This document shows, one piece after another, positions 14,850 through 25,102 of a DNA stretch of 64,000 bases. The DNA is from Flavobacterium lacus (GTDB lineage Bacteria; Bacteroidota; Bacteroidia; Flavobacteriales; Flavobacteriaceae): NCBI RefSeq assembly GCF_003268815.1, contig NZ_QLSV01000011.1:62001-126000 (forward strand). The letters are read 5' to 3'. The notes under the pieces are model-generated. The model saw nothing but the letters and a program-made list of their open reading frames with translations. It ran no database searches and was not told where the DNA came from. How positions within the stretch are numbered: the first letter of the stretch is position 1; the number at the start of each line of letters is the position of its first letter. A program made the translations under genes and the position numbers.

Positions 14850-17800
14850 TTATCTTTTTATAAAAGAAATCACCTGGTGTTGATCGGCTAACTTAACCTT
14901 TATAAAATAATTTCCATCCGGAAGGCTTTCTACATCAAGTGTATAAACCCCATTTTGATTAAACAGTGGAGCTTCATTTCTCAATTCTTGTCCTAAAACA
15001 TTCAACACTGACAATTCAACTTTATCCTGTGGTGACGGCTCTATTTTTACTTCGATTAAACGTTGTGCCGGAATTGGATACGCTCGAATGGCATAGGAAA
15101 ATGAATTTGTAGGTAAACTCAATGGCGTAACATCAAAACAGTCCGAAAATTCACTACAACCATTTTGTGTGACTAAAACCGCATAACTTCCGGCAACAAG
15201 TGCCGTAAAAATAGAATCCGTTGCTCCCTGAATCAGTTGATTGGTTGAACAATTATACCATTGAAAGGAGGCATTTGTTGCCAACGCTGCTAATTGAACG
15301 CCATCTTGTGAAACTGCTGTATCAACTGCTGTTACTTCAACAGTTAAAACTTGTTGTTGACTTTCCCCGCATTGATTGACGGCTACAACGCTAATTTGTC
15401 CTCCTGAACTAGTTGAATTCACTATTATTGTTGCTGAATTTGAAGTTCCGGTCCAACCTTGCGGCAGTATCCATTGATAAGAAGTTGCTCCATTTACCGG
15501 TGCAATCGAATAATTTTGCTCACTATTTGCACAAAGTTGCGTGCTTCCGTTAATTGCTAATGGTGCTTGTGGAATAGTATTTACCGTGACCGTTACCGAA
15601 GAAGAAGTGGCTTGACACGTTCCGTTAAAAGCCGTAACCGAATACGTTCCCGCTTGTGAAACGGTTAGCGTTGGCGTAGTAGCTCCTGTGCTCCACAGGT
15701 AAGTTGTTCCGCCCGAAGCTTGCAACTGCGTAGTCTCTCCCGAACATAAAACCGTACTTCCATTCACCACAATGGCAGGTGTTGGAATCGGATTTACCGT
15801 GACCATTACCGAAGAAGAAGTCGCTTGACACGTTCCGTTAAAAGCCGTAACTGAATACGTTCCCGCTTGTGAAACGGTTAGCGTTGGCGTAGTAGCTCCT
15901 GTGCTCCACAGGTAAGTTGTTCCGCCCGAAGCTTGCAACTGCGTAGTCTCTCCCGAACATAAAACCGTACTTCCATTCACCGCAATGGCAGGTGTTGGAT
16001 TCGGATTTACCGTGACCGTTACCGAAGAAGAAGTCGCTTGACAACCGTTTTCATCGGTTACTGTGACAGAAAAGACGCCAGCTTGTGTCACATTAATCGC
16101 ACTTGTTGTCTCCCCATTACTCCATAAATAGGAAACCCCTGCGGAGGCTGTCAATTGAATGGATTCTCCTGAACATATTTGTAAATTTCCATCGAAAGAA
16201 ATAGCAGGTTGAATTACTTGCAAACGAATAACTTCTGGTTGATTTTCCATCGCAACCGGACCACAATTGGGAAAATTAGCTCGCACAGTTAAGGCATTTA
16301 TTCCTAAGTTTAAAAGTGTTGCATTAACTGCAATTTCGATAGATACGCCTGTACCGGTGACTAGCGGACTTACCGCAGTAGTTCCCAAAAAGACTTGATA
16401 AAATACTCCGGATTCAGATTGAGGTAGGGTCACTAAAGCGGTTTCAGCTGATTGACAAACGCTGCTACCGGTAACCGTTAAACCGGTATTCACATTCGAA
16501 AAATAAAATGCCGTTACCGGTACTCGCGGACCTTCGCAATTGTTTTGAACAACGGACACGTAACGAATGGTTTCTTGGGTAACATTATTAAGTTGTAAAG
16601 TGGCACTTGTTGCACCGGCAATCGGTGTTCCGCCTTGTTCAACCGTGTACCATCTAAAAGTAGCTCCGGCCGGTGGATTAAGCACCTGCAAAGTAGCATT
16701 TCCACTTCCACAAACGGTTGCGTTTTGAACTTCCGCTGCTGCAGGAATAGGATGAATCACTACCTGAACGGTTTGAGGCAAAGAAGCACAACCCTCTGCA
16801 TTAGTCACCACTAAAGTATAATCTCCGGCATAGGTCGCCGCATCAGCTTGCGGAATAATAGTAGGATTTTGCTCTGTAGAACTAAATCCATTCGGACCCG
16901 TCCACTGATAAGTAGCTCCGGGAAATGCCAACGTCGTTAAACCTAAATCTCCTTGACTGTCGCACAAAGGCGTATTGGCAAAAGCAACACTTTCATTGTT
17001 AAACAAAGTACGGACCTCATTTAAGGACAACGCCCGATTATACAGTTTTATTTCATCTACATCCCCACGATACGTGGCATTCCCCAATCCATTTGACTGT
17101 CTTCCAAATTGTAAATTCGCACCATTGTTAGTAATGGTCCCGTTGTGATTTAACTGACCCGTCAACTGCCCATCTTGATAAATTCGCAATTGTGCTCCAT
17201 TATACGTCACCACAATATGATGCCATCGGTTGTGTAACACATTGGTATTGGAATTGATAAAAACACTATTGTTTACTCTCCATCTTACCCTGTTTTCATT
17301 CATAGGTCCTGCTGGAATTGTCTGATAACTGTCCAAGGCCAAATACATCCCATTTCCTTGCCATTTGTTTAACAAAGGGGTAAACAAGCCAAAATTAGAA
17401 GCATCTTGCTTAATCCATAACGAAATCGTAACCTGGTTGGTCAATTGTTGCACTACAGAAGGATTTCCATAGTCCACAAAAGTACCATTCGTAATACTCA
17501 AAGCTGAACTTTCATTCCCGTTCCTGTCCTCTTCATACGAAAAAACACTACCGTTTAAACCTCCGTTGATGGCATTAGTACTACTGTCCAATAAGTTACC
17601 ATCCAAACGAGAATGCAGTAACAAACCACTGTTGAGGTCAATCACCGGTGCAAACGGATTAATTACCTCAGCGATCACCGGTGTTCTGCTACTTTCACAA
17701 CCACTCGCATTGGTGATGGAAACATAATAAGTTCGGGTAACCAATAAAACAGGGGTGGTAAAAGTACTGCCTGTTTCCCCGGTGAGTGACGTACCGCCGG

Positions 17801-20528
17801 TTGCCGTTAAATACCAATTATAAGAACCTCCTTCCGGAGCCCCGGTTGCTGTTAAGGTAACACTTCCTTCGCTGCAAACAGAGGCTCCCGTTGTGGAAGG
17901 GGCTACCGGTAATGGATTTACAGGCACAGAAATAACCGTTGAAATAAGTTCCGCACAAGCCAAGGCAGTATTACGTATTAAAAAATGATAAGCCGTTGTG
18001 GCTGTTAACGTTCCCAACGAAAAAGTTAAGGTGCCACCGGTGCCGGTTTGTGCCACTCCAACGTTAGAGGCATTACTATTCAACCGCAATTGATAAACTA
18101 ATCCAGGCTGAGTATTTTGAAGAATAATCGAATTGGTTTGACCACTACAAACCTCCGCATTTTCTAAGCTAACTTGCAGCGGTGAAGGTTGCTCAACGGT
18201 CATCAAACGAATTTCTTCCGGAGTCAACAAACGGTTATATATCCTAAATTCATCCAATCCGGCATTCGCAAATCCATCATTAGACCAGTTACTTCTTCCG
18301 ATATAATTTAAATTTCGTATCACATTTTCAGGGGTAGTTTGAGGCCCTTGTATAACCAATTCTCCATTAATAAACAATTGACCTGCTCCATTCGACCAAG
18401 TGTAAGTAAACATTTGCCATTGATTATTCGGTAAAACAGACACACTTGTTAGCGTAGGACCGCCCACCGTTCCATTATAAATCTGTGACGCCGGTCTTCC
18501 GGTGGTGCCGTTAGTCAATCCCACTAATACATTTTGATTGGCTTGGCCATTTCCAAAATCAAATAAACGACTCCAACTATTATTGGCATCTTTTCTAACC
18601 CAGGTGGTTACCGTAAAATCAGAACCGCTAAAATAGACGCCGGCCGGTAACGTAAGATGGCCATTGCTTCCATTCAATTGCAAAGCGGCATTTTCTATCC
18701 CAAATCGGTTGTTCATGGGGGCTACTCCTCCAACTAGTGTGGCATTGATACCATTCCCACTCACATCATTCCCATTCCCATCCATCGGTAAATGCAATTG
18801 AAGCCCTTGTGATACAGAGCCCGGAATAGCTTGACTCTCTCCGATATTCTTGGGCAAAGGAATCACCTCAACTCGCGTAGAATAGAGAGCAGAAACACAC
18901 CCGTTAACAGTATATTGTAAAGTGTAAACGCCGGCTTGTGAAAAAGTAATTCCGCTTAAAATAGGTGATGATAAAGAAGAACTAAACCCATTCGGTCCAG
19001 TCCAAACATAAGTGGCTCCGCTAAGGGTTGGAGCTTGTAAAGTCAAATTACTGCCTTCACAAACTGTTTTTAATGCTCCTGCCGGGTTTAATTCTAGAAA
19101 GTATAGTCGGGTAGCCGAACCATTGGTATCATTCCATCGTCCGTTGGTATTATCTAACTCAACCAAATCTTCGTTAGAGGAATTATTCGGTTCTCCTGGA
19201 GACCAATTGGTGTACGTAAGTCTTTCTCCATTTTCCCAAACAAAAACACCTTCTGTTTGGCTATCCTGTAAACCGATATAAATTCTACTATTCCCTGCAT
19301 TATCAAAAATAAATTGGTTTACTTCTGCATTTGGAATAGAAGCCAGATGACCGCCGTTATTCAAACAGATAGTTCTAGCATTACTCCTGTTTTGAGCAGT
19401 AATACTTCTAAAATAATCTCTCCCATTCACATTCCCTATATATGTAAATAATGTGGGGTCGGGAATATCACCTGTGGTTCCTTTAACCGTAAAACTCAAT
19501 CCGGAGGCACTAAACTCCTGCGGTGCTGTTGTAGCTAGTCGAATGCGATATTGCGTACCCGAGGGCAATCCCGCCGGTAACACTACCGTTGCCGTCTCAT
19601 TCACACTAGTTCCTGTTACACGTCGAAGTACGATTGGGTTTGCAAAACTTCCGTTTCTGTCCGATAATTGCACTTGAAATTGATTGGTAGACAAGAAAGA
19701 ACCCGTCGCTTGATAACTCACTTCTAATGAGCTACCCGCACAAACTTCTCCGGGATTAGCATAGGTTATCGCAACATCACCAATTACATTCGTGGCCAAA
19801 GCCGTGATTTCATCTGTAGTCAATACCCGATTATATACTCTGAATTCGTCTATTCCTCCATTCAAGGGATACCAATTCGTATTAAATCGCCCGATTACCA
19901 AAGGGCGATTGGCCATTGCCGTAAAATTCGCCGCAATAGTATTAGTGGTTTGTAATACCCCATTGATGTAGGTGCGATGACCCGAAGCATCCATCGTAAC
20001 AACATAATGTATCCATTGATTTAAAGTGTAATTCTCAAAAATACCGGTTAAGATAGCTACACTATTATTACCAATTTGATGTCTGAGGTTTCCGCTCTGT
20101 GTATTGGAAAGCTGCCAAAAACCTCCACCGGCATCACCGGCTTTGGCAAAAAAACAATGACTTCCCCCGGCTCCCACTGAACCGTTGCCAAAAGTACCCG
20201 TATTACTACTCACCCTCGCCCAAAACGAAAATGTAGCACCGGTTGTAAAATTCAATGTCGCTGAATGGGGAATACTAATTCTCCCTTGACTGGTAGTTCC
20301 TCCAAACGAAACAGCCGAAGACGCATTTCCAAAAGGATCGGTTATATAAGTAACATTGTCAAAAGGTGAACCGTTATTGTTATTTCCACTGAAATCATTG
20401 GCATTTCCATTCAACGGATAATAAGCTACTAAACCGTTGGTTAAATTAACTTGTGCAGGCAAGTGTACTACGGCAAATAGAAACCACAAAACACAACTGT
20501 TTTTCAAAAGTAAAGTTTTCATCTTCAT
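14850..20528 (-). CDS. Giant LamG / C-type lectin / Ig-like T9SS adhesin
   Basis: 1,892 residues, the largest protein here. In order: signal peptide (to about 27); LamG domain 1 (30-245); C-type lectin domain (about 355-480, with GGHLASIPNAEVNQFIF and YTNWSPGEPNN); Ig-like PKD-type module; LamG 2 (575-780); Ig-like modules; LamG 3 (965-1180); then a string of short Ig-like modules with the pattern CSGE-TQLQASGG-YLWSTG; and a type A T9SS sorting domain from about 1812. Two adjacent 71-residue modules are nearly identical. It is probably a surface adhesin for glycans. The gene lies beside a hybrid regulator transcribed in the same direction and has its own promoter (TATCTTTG) and terminator. 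Confidence 0.9.
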   Translation of the reverse strand: MKMKTLLLKNSCVLWFLFAVVHLPAQVNLTNGLVAYYPLNGNANDFSGNNNNGSPFDNVTYITDPFGNASSAVSFGGTTSQGRISIPHSATLNFTTGATFSFWARVSSNTGTFGNGSVGAGGSHCFFAKAGDAGGGFWQLSNTQSGNLRHQIGNNSVAILTGIFENYTLNQWIHYVVTMDASGHRTYINGVLQTTNTIAANFTAMANRPLVIGRFNTNWYPLNGGIDEFRVYNRVLTTDEITALATNVIGDVAITYANPGEVCAGSSLEVSYQATGSFLSTNQFQVQLSDRNGSFANPIVLRRVTGTSVNETATVVLPAGLPSGTQYRIRLATTAPQEFSASGLSFTVKGTTGDIPDPTLFTYIGNVNGRDYFRSITAQNRSNARTICLNNGGHLASIPNAEVNQFIFDNAGNSRIYIGLQDSQTEGVFVWENGERLTYTNWSPGEPNNSSNEDLVELDNTNGRWNDTNGSATRLYFLELNPAGALKTVCEGSNLTLQAPTLSGATYVWTGPNGFSSSLSSPILSGITFSQAGVYTLQYTVNGCVSALYSTRVEVIPLPKNIGESQAIPGSVSQGLQLHLPMDGNGNDVSGNGINATLVGGVAPMNNRFGIENAALQLNGSNGHLTLPAGVYFSGSDFTVTTWVRKDANNSWSRLFDFGNGQANQNVLVGLTNGTTGRPASQIYNGTVGGPTLTSVSVLPNNQWQMFTYTWSNGAGQLFINGELVIQGPQTTPENVIRNLNYIGRSNWSNDGFANAGLDEFRIYNRLLTPEEIRLMTVEQPSPLQVSLENAEVCSGQTNSIILQNTQPGLVYQLRLNSNASNVGVAQTGTGGTLTFSLGTLTATTAYHFLIRNTALACAELISTVISVPVNPLPVAPSTTGASVCSEGSVTLTATGAPEGGSYNWYLTATGGTSLTGETGSTFTTPVLLVTRTYYVSITNASGCESSRTPVIAEVINPFAPVIDLNSGLLLHSRLDGNLLDSSTNAINGGLNGSVFSYEEDRNGNESSALSITNGTFVDYGNPSVVQQLTNQVTISLWIKQDASNFGLFTPLLNKWQGNGMYLALDSYQTIPAGPMNENRVRWRVNNSVFINSNTNVLHNRWHHIVVTYNGAQLRIYQDGQLTGQLNHNGTITNNGANLQFGRQSNGLGNATYRGDVDEIKLYNRALSLNEVRTLFNNESVAFANTPLCDSQGDLGLTTLAFPGATYQWTGPNGFSSTEQNPTIIPQADAATYAGDYTLVVTNAEGCASLPQTVQVVIHPIPAAAEVQNATVCGSGNATLQVLNPPAGATFRWYTVEQGGTPIAGATSATLQLNNVTQETIRYVSVVQNNCEGPRVPVTAFYFSNVNTGLTVTGSSVCQSAETALVTLPQSESGVFYQVFLGTTAVSPLVTGTGVSIEIAVNATLLNLGINALTVRANFPNCGPVAMENQPEVIRLQVIQPAISFDGNLQICSGESIQLTASAGVSYLWSNGETTSAINVTQAGVFSVTVTDENGCQATSSSVTVTVNPNPTPAIAVNGSTVLCSGETTQLQASGGTTYLWSTGATTPTLTVSQAGTYSVTAFNGTCQATSSSVMVTVNPIPTPAIVVNGSTVLCSGETTQLQASGGTTYLWSTGATTPTLTVSQAGTYSVTAFNGTCQATSSSVTVTVNTIPQAPLAINGSTQLCANSEQNYSIAPVNGATSYQWILPQGWTGTSNSATIIVNSTSSGGQISVVAVNQCGESQQQVLTVEVTAVDTAVSQDGVQLAALATNASFQWYNCSTNQLIQGATDSIFTALVAGSYAVLVTQNGCSEFSDCFDVTPLSLPTNSFSYAIRAYPIPAQRLIEVKIEPSPQDKVELSVLNVLGQELRNEAPLFNQNGVYTLDVESLPDGNYFIKVKLADQHQVISFIKR
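15598..16023. repeat. 213-bp direct tandem duplication in the adhesin gene
   Basis: Units 15598-15810 and 15811-16023 differ at five positions by eye (about 98% identity). Each encodes one 71-residue Ig-like module, so copy number can change without a frameshift. Confidence 0.9.
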
Positions 20529-20545
20529 AGGTGATTATTTTTTCT

Positions 20546-20553
20546 CAAAGATA
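20546..20553 (-). promoter_or_regulatory. -7 element of the giant adhesin gene
   Basis: TATCTTTG on the minus strand, 18 bp before the ATG, matches TAnnTTTG. No -33 TTG at normal spacing, which would fit an activator-dependent promoter. Confidence 0.5.
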
Positions 20554-20617
20554 ATTTACCGATTAAAAAAAAACTATACACTCGTGTTGCACATTCGTTT
20601 AATTTTGTTGCATCAGG

Positions 20618-23251
20618 TCACTTTTTTGGCCCATTCACAAACGATGAAGGGCTTTGACCGGTATAGTCTTGAAAAGAAGTTGAAAAATAACTCTGCGTAT
20701 TAAACCCACATCGGTAGGCTACTTCAGTTACATTGAAAGACCCGGATTGTAAGTAATCTTTCGCTTGCTCCAAACGAATCATTTTAATAAATTGAGAAGC
20801 CGATAACCCTGTTAGCTGTGTCAACTTTCGGTGTAACTGACTTCTGCTGAGGTGTAAACTGTCCGCTAAATCATTCACATCATAATCTACATTCTCCAAT
20901 TGTTCAAACACGAGTTCGGTAGCTTTATTGACAAAATCATGAGTAGACTTCAATCGTTCCCTACAAGGTAACTCCGCCTGGCGTAGCTCGACTACCTTAT
21001 TTCGAATCAATTTTTCCTGTTCCAAAAGACGGAGTAAGGTCAACCGCAATTCCTCCGGATGAAAAGGTTTGGATACATAAGCAGAAGCTCCTTTCGAAAG
21101 TGCTTCTATTCGGCTGCTTTCTGATTGTCTGGAAGAACAGATCACCACCGCAAGATGAGAAGTCAAAGGATTGGCTTTGAGTTGTGTCAACAATTCCATT
21201 CCACTCATTCCGGGCATTAAAATATCAGTCAATACCAAATCCGGTAATTTTTCTTTTGCCAAGTCATAACCCAATTCCCCATTTTCGGCCACAAGAAGCT
21301 GAAAATCAGTCGAAAGATAGTCCATCATAAATTCCCGAATAGCCGGATTATCTTCTACTAATAACACAATTGGCTTTTCTTCATCGGCGGATAAAGACAT
21401 GGCCGACCGGGCTATACTTACCGGAAGTGAAAACGCAAAAGCTACTCCTCCTTGTTTATTTTCTACCAAAATGGAACCGTTCACTACCTCCAATAATTCT
21501 TTACTGAGAGACAAACCAATGCCGCTACCCGAAATGGCTTGATGTTGGGGTAGACGATAAAACCGTTCAAAAATACGCTGCTGTTCAGCAGTCGGTATTT
21601 CGGCACCTGAATTAAAAACAGTAACATCCAAAAATGTTTCAGATAAGTTTGCTTTTACAGTTATTACCCCCTTCTCAGGTGTAAATTTAACGGCATTACT
21701 TAACAAATTACCCACTACTTTGTCAAATACATCGGCCGGAAAATAGCAATTTTCCATCCCCTCAGAAAACGCAACCTGAAGCTCTATCTGTTTCGCTACT
21801 ATGCTGTCTTTCACACTTTCTACTCTTTTTTCTATTTCCAAAATGGGATTACCCACTTTCATGGTAGGTACATATTTCCCTTTTTCCAATTTGGAGGCAT
21901 CCAACAACTCATTCACTAATGAAATAAGTTGTTCTGATTGTGCTTCAATGGTGCGGAAAGCATTGGCCGTCTGATCGTCTAAACGTTCTTTTTTAATGAC
22001 CTCCAACGGTCCTTTAATCAACGTCAAAGGTGTTCGAATATCATGTACGATGTTTTCAAATATCTTGGCCTTTTCAGCTTCTAATTTCACTTTTGCTTTT
22101 CGCTTTTGAGCTTGAAAAACCAATACAAAAACAATGACCAAAACAGCCATTAAAAAAAGAAACAGTAATTTATTTTGAGTATTTTTGTCTTTTTCTGCAC
22201 GCAACAAAGCGGCTTGAATCACTTCGTCTTGTTCTTTTAATTGTTGGTCTTTGATGGCTGTTTCATATTTAAACTCCATCTCTTTGATCGTCTTTTGTTT
22301 TTCTGATTCAAATATTATTTTGCTTAACGCTAATTCTTCCTGTTGGTGCTTGTAGGCATTTTGAAAATCACCTTTGGTTCGATATGTTTCCGACAAAGTG
22401 GCGTGAATATTCATCACATACGTGTCATTGCCTAGCGTTGTACTAATGGCAAGTGCTTTCTTTAAATAATTTAACGCAACGTCATAATTTTGTTTTCGCA
22501 ACGCATGCTCACCCAAATTGTGGTAACCGGTCATCACATTTTGCGAAATGCCAAAACGCTGTGCCACTTCAATGCTTTTAGTGTAATAGTACACGGCAGA
22601 GTCCTTCTCCGGATAGGCCATTTGATAGCAACCACCCAGTGTGTTGTAGAGTGAAGCCATGTAAGCTCCTTCCGGTTGCTTGAGTAATGACTTTTCAGTT
22701 TTTCGCAACAAACTGATGGCCTTGTCATAAGCTTGGTTGTGAAAGTAGATAGCGGATAAATTGGTCAAAATCACCGAATAATAAGTGTAATCTTTGATCT
22801 CATACCGCAATTGGGCCGCTTTTTGAATATATTCTTCTGCCTTTTTTAAATCTTGTTGAAGGTAATAAGTAATACCAAGTCCGTTAAAAACAGACGATTC
22901 TAAACTTTTGTCTTTTAATTTTTGAGCCAATTTGATAGCATTCCAATAGGCATTGACCGATTCGCTGTAACGGGTTTTATTTTGATACCATTCGCCTAAC
23001 CATCGATAAGCTTTAGCAACCGCTGTGTCATTTTTAATTTTTTGGGCAGAAACAAGTGCCTTTTTAGCATAATACAACGAAGAGTCTACTGATGTATTGA
23101 GATAGTGCTTAGAAATGTCTATCTCAATAGCCGAAGATTGAGTAGGTCTACTCTTCCGTAAAACCGACAACAAAGAATCAGGTGTTTGAGCAAACCCTAA
23201 CCAACAACTTCCAAAAAGTAATAAGCTGAAAAGCTGAAAATTATTTTTCAT
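20618..23251 (-). CDS. TPR-type hybrid histidine kinase / response regulator / AraC activator
   Basis: 877 residues, a one-protein two-component system. Signal peptide at 1-21; periplasmic TPR repeats (about 60-350, with repeated ALxYLxKALAI-type helices) and a coiled coil; one membrane segment (about 363-383, LLFLFLMAVLVIVFVLVF); HisKA with phospho-acceptor His near 403 (IVHDIRTPLTLIKG); HATPase (GSGIGLSLSKELLE); receiver domain with its Asp near 675 (LVLTDILMPGMSG); and an AraC helix-turn-helix at the end (FNTQSYFSTSFQDYTGQSP). The sensor is TPR repeats rather than the Reg_prop or periplasmic-binding sensors of SusCD-type polysaccharide loci. It is flanked by T9SS surface proteins and probably controls some of them. 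Confidence 0.92.
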   Translation of the reverse strand: MKNNFQLFSLLLFGSCWLGFAQTPDSLLSVLRKSRPTQSSAIEIDISKHYLNTSVDSSLYYAKKALVSAQKIKNDTAVAKAYRWLGEWYQNKTRYSESVNAYWNAIKLAQKLKDKSLESSVFNGLGITYYLQQDLKKAEEYIQKAAQLRYEIKDYTYYSVILTNLSAIYFHNQAYDKAISLLRKTEKSLLKQPEGAYMASLYNTLGGCYQMAYPEKDSAVYYYTKSIEVAQRFGISQNVMTGYHNLGEHALRKQNYDVALNYLKKALAISTTLGNDTYVMNIHATLSETYRTKGDFQNAYKHQQEELALSKIIFESEKQKTIKEMEFKYETAIKDQQLKEQDEVIQAALLRAEKDKNTQNKLLFLFLMAVLVIVFVLVFQAQKRKAKVKLEAEKAKIFENIVHDIRTPLTLIKGPLEVIKKERLDDQTANAFRTIEAQSEQLISLVNELLDASKLEKGKYVPTMKVGNPILEIEKRVESVKDSIVAKQIELQVAFSEGMENCYFPADVFDKVVGNLLSNAVKFTPEKGVITVKANLSETFLDVTVFNSGAEIPTAEQQRIFERFYRLPQHQAISGSGIGLSLSKELLEVVNGSILVENKQGGVAFAFSLPVSIARSAMSLSADEEKPIVLLVEDNPAIREFMMDYLSTDFQLLVAENGELGYDLAKEKLPDLVLTDILMPGMSGMELLTQLKANPLTSHLAVVICSSRQSESSRIEALSKGASAYVSKPFHPEELRLTLLRLLEQEKLIRNKVVELRQAELPCRERLKSTHDFVNKATELVFEQLENVDYDVNDLADSLHLSRSQLHRKLTQLTGLSASQFIKMIRLEQAKDYLQSGSFNVTEVAYRCGFNTQSYFSTSFQDYTGQSPSSFVNGPKK

Positions 23252-23323
23252 ACTGCTTGTACATTGACCAGAAAAAATAGTAAAACCAACAACTTTTAAA
23301 AAGTTATTCTCTTATAAACCTCA

Positions 23324-23331
23324 CAAAGATA
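23324..23331 (-). promoter_or_regulatory. -7 element upstream of the hybrid regulator
   Basis: TATCTTTG on the minus strand, about 72 bp before the ATG at 23251, in the 295-bp divergent region shared with the delta-60 repeat gene. Confidence 0.45.
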
Positions 23332-23460
23332 GGTAAAAAAGCTAAAAAAGTTTTCCCTCGGTAGAACGTTGAATCGATCCTTACTACCAACCAATTTAGT
23401 ACATTTATAAATAAAAAAATTAAGCCTAAAAATGGGTTTCAACGCCAAAAAACAATCGTG

Positions 23461-23513
23461 AAAATAAGGCAAATGCCGTATGGTTTGCTTTTCATTCCTT
23501 TATCAATTTTGTA
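23461..23513 (+). promoter_or_regulatory. 53-bp shared upstream element, copy A
   Basis: The element contains the interrupted palindrome GGCAAATGCC, then CGTATGGTTT, CATTCCTTT and a -7-like CAATTTTG. Copy B at 25688-25740 is identical at 48 of 53 positions. Both copies precede T9SS-protein genes on the same strand, 33 bp (A) and 79 bp (B) before their ATGs. It is probably the binding site and promoter used by a common activator, most simply the adjacent hybrid regulator (inference). Confidence 0.7.
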
Positions 23514-23546
23514 AAAATAAAAGTTCAATTCAAAAATAGATAAAAC

Positions 23547-24977
23547 ATGGAAAGAAAAATTACACTACTTTATTTGCTGTTTTTACCCTTTTATGCCTTA
23601 GCTCAATTGGGTACAATTGACCCTAACTTTGCCATTGGAACCGGTGCAGGAATTACGTTCACTCAAAAAAGGGTGGAAACCATCGTGCAACAACCGGATG
23701 GTAAATTACTCCTTGGCGGATGGTTCTCCGAATTTAACGGAACGGAAAGCAGACGTATTGTTCGTTTAAATTTAGACGGAAGCGTTGACACTTCTTTTAA
23801 TGTGGGACAAGGCTTTAACGGAACCTCTCCTTATGTTAATGCAATCGCCCTTCAGCCGGATGGAAAAATTCTGGTAGGGGGCAATTTTTTAGACTACCAA
23901 GGAGTTACCCGCCACCGTATTGCCCGATTAAATCCGGATGGGTCATTAGACACTGGTTTTAATCCGCTTACCGGTTTCGACAGTGATGTAAACAGTATTG
24001 CCCTTCAACCCGATGGTAAAATTGTGGTGGGAGGAATTTTTTCAAAATTTGATTGGCTCAATCAGGGTGGTATTGATAGACAAGCCATTGCACGTTTAAA
24101 TAGTGATGGTTCGTTAGATACTTCATTCGACTCGGCAACCGGTTTTACTTCCAATGCCGGTCAAAATCGTGTGCATACCGTAATCGTGCAACCGAATGGT
24201 AAAATTCTGTGTGCCGGATTATTTACTGCTTATAAGTCTGTAAGCCGTATTTTATTGGCTCGATTAAATGAAGATGCCAGTTTGGACACCACATTTGATG
24301 CCGGAAACAACTTCTCATTAGTTTTTGGTTTCTACGGAGAAGCATGGGAAACAGTCCTCTTACCTAATGGTCAAATCATCACCGCCGGAAACTTTCGTCA
24401 CACCGGTGCAAACAATAAAGCCATTGTAAAATTAAACTCCGATGGAAGTGTTGACACCTCTTTAGCCTTAGACCTCTCCAATGTTACAGCATTTGCCGTA
24501 CAATCCGATGGGAAAATTCTCGCCTCTGCCGGTGGTCCTTATACTTTTAGAAGGTACTTGGAAAATGGAGCGGTCGACACTTCCTTTCCCGAAACTTCTT
24601 TCAATGATTGGGCGAGACACTGCATCGTGCAGAATGACGGAAACATCGTGATTGGTGGATGGTTCTCCTATAATCCGTCAGGCTTAATGCGGGTTGTTGG
24701 CGATACACCTAATCTCAGCTTGTCAGATGCCGCAATAAACACGGTCAAAATATATCCGAATCCGGCAACGGATATCCTTTACATCGACTCGTCGGAAATA
24801 CCTAACTTTTCCCAAGCTACCCTTATCCTCGTAGATGTTCAAGGTAGAAAAGTAAGCGAACACCTCCTTTCAAATGGTGTTACACCCATCATCATCAACT
24901 ATTTACCCAAAGGACTTTATATCGCCACACTAAACATGGAAAAGGCACAACTTACCAAAAAGATTGTGATTCAGTAA
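23547..24977 (+). CDS. Delta-60 repeat (beta-propeller-like) T9SS protein
   Basis: 476 residues. Signal peptide at 1-19 (cleavage after YALA). Residues 30-385 are about seven copies of the delta-60/DUF5122 repeat, each with the pattern QPDGKILVGGxF...RIARLNxDGSLDTxF, forming a propeller-like structure. A type A T9SS sorting domain (IYPNPATDILYIDS, ILVDVQGRKVSEH, LPKGLYIATL) fills about 400-476. It is secreted and probably surface-bound; the ligand is unknown. It is transcribed divergently from the hybrid regulator, carries the 53-bp element upstream, and ends at a strong hairpin terminator. Confidence 0.88.
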   Translation: MERKITLLYLLFLPFYALAQLGTIDPNFAIGTGAGITFTQKRVETIVQQPDGKLLLGGWFSEFNGTESRRIVRLNLDGSVDTSFNVGQGFNGTSPYVNAIALQPDGKILVGGNFLDYQGVTRHRIARLNPDGSLDTGFNPLTGFDSDVNSIALQPDGKIVVGGIFSKFDWLNQGGIDRQAIARLNSDGSLDTSFDSATGFTSNAGQNRVHTVIVQPNGKILCAGLFTAYKSVSRILLARLNEDASLDTTFDAGNNFSLVFGFYGEAWETVLLPNGQIITAGNFRHTGANNKAIVKLNSDGSVDTSLALDLSNVTAFAVQSDGKILASAGGPYTFRRYLENGAVDTSFPETSFNDWARHCIVQNDGNIVIGGWFSYNPSGLMRVVGDTPNLSLSDAAINTVKIYPNPATDILYIDSSEIPNFSQATLILVDVQGRKVSEHLLSNGVTPIIINYLPKGLYIATLNMEKAQLTKKIVIQ

Positions 24978-25003
24978 GCGATCAATGTAATTCAAAAAAA
25001 AAG

Positions 25004-25039
25004 AGAACTTATTGGCAGTCAATGACTGAAATAAGTTCT
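25004..25039. terminator. Bidirectional terminator after the delta-60 gene
   Basis: AGAACTTATT (25004-25013) pairs with AATAAGTTCT (25030-25039), with an inner CAGTC/GACTG stem. It is flanked by A-rich sequence on the left and eight T residues on the right, and also serves the convergent thioredoxin gene. Confidence 0.85.
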
Positions 25040-25102
25040 TTTTTTTAATTCAACTAGTTGTATGCTATAAATTATGATTACTCCTCCCTTTATTTTTTGC
25101 AC

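Noticed and set aside
15625..16044. Paired 68-codon frames with almost the same sequence
   Set aside because: They are out-of-frame readings of the duplicated Ig-like module of the giant adhesin, not separate genes.
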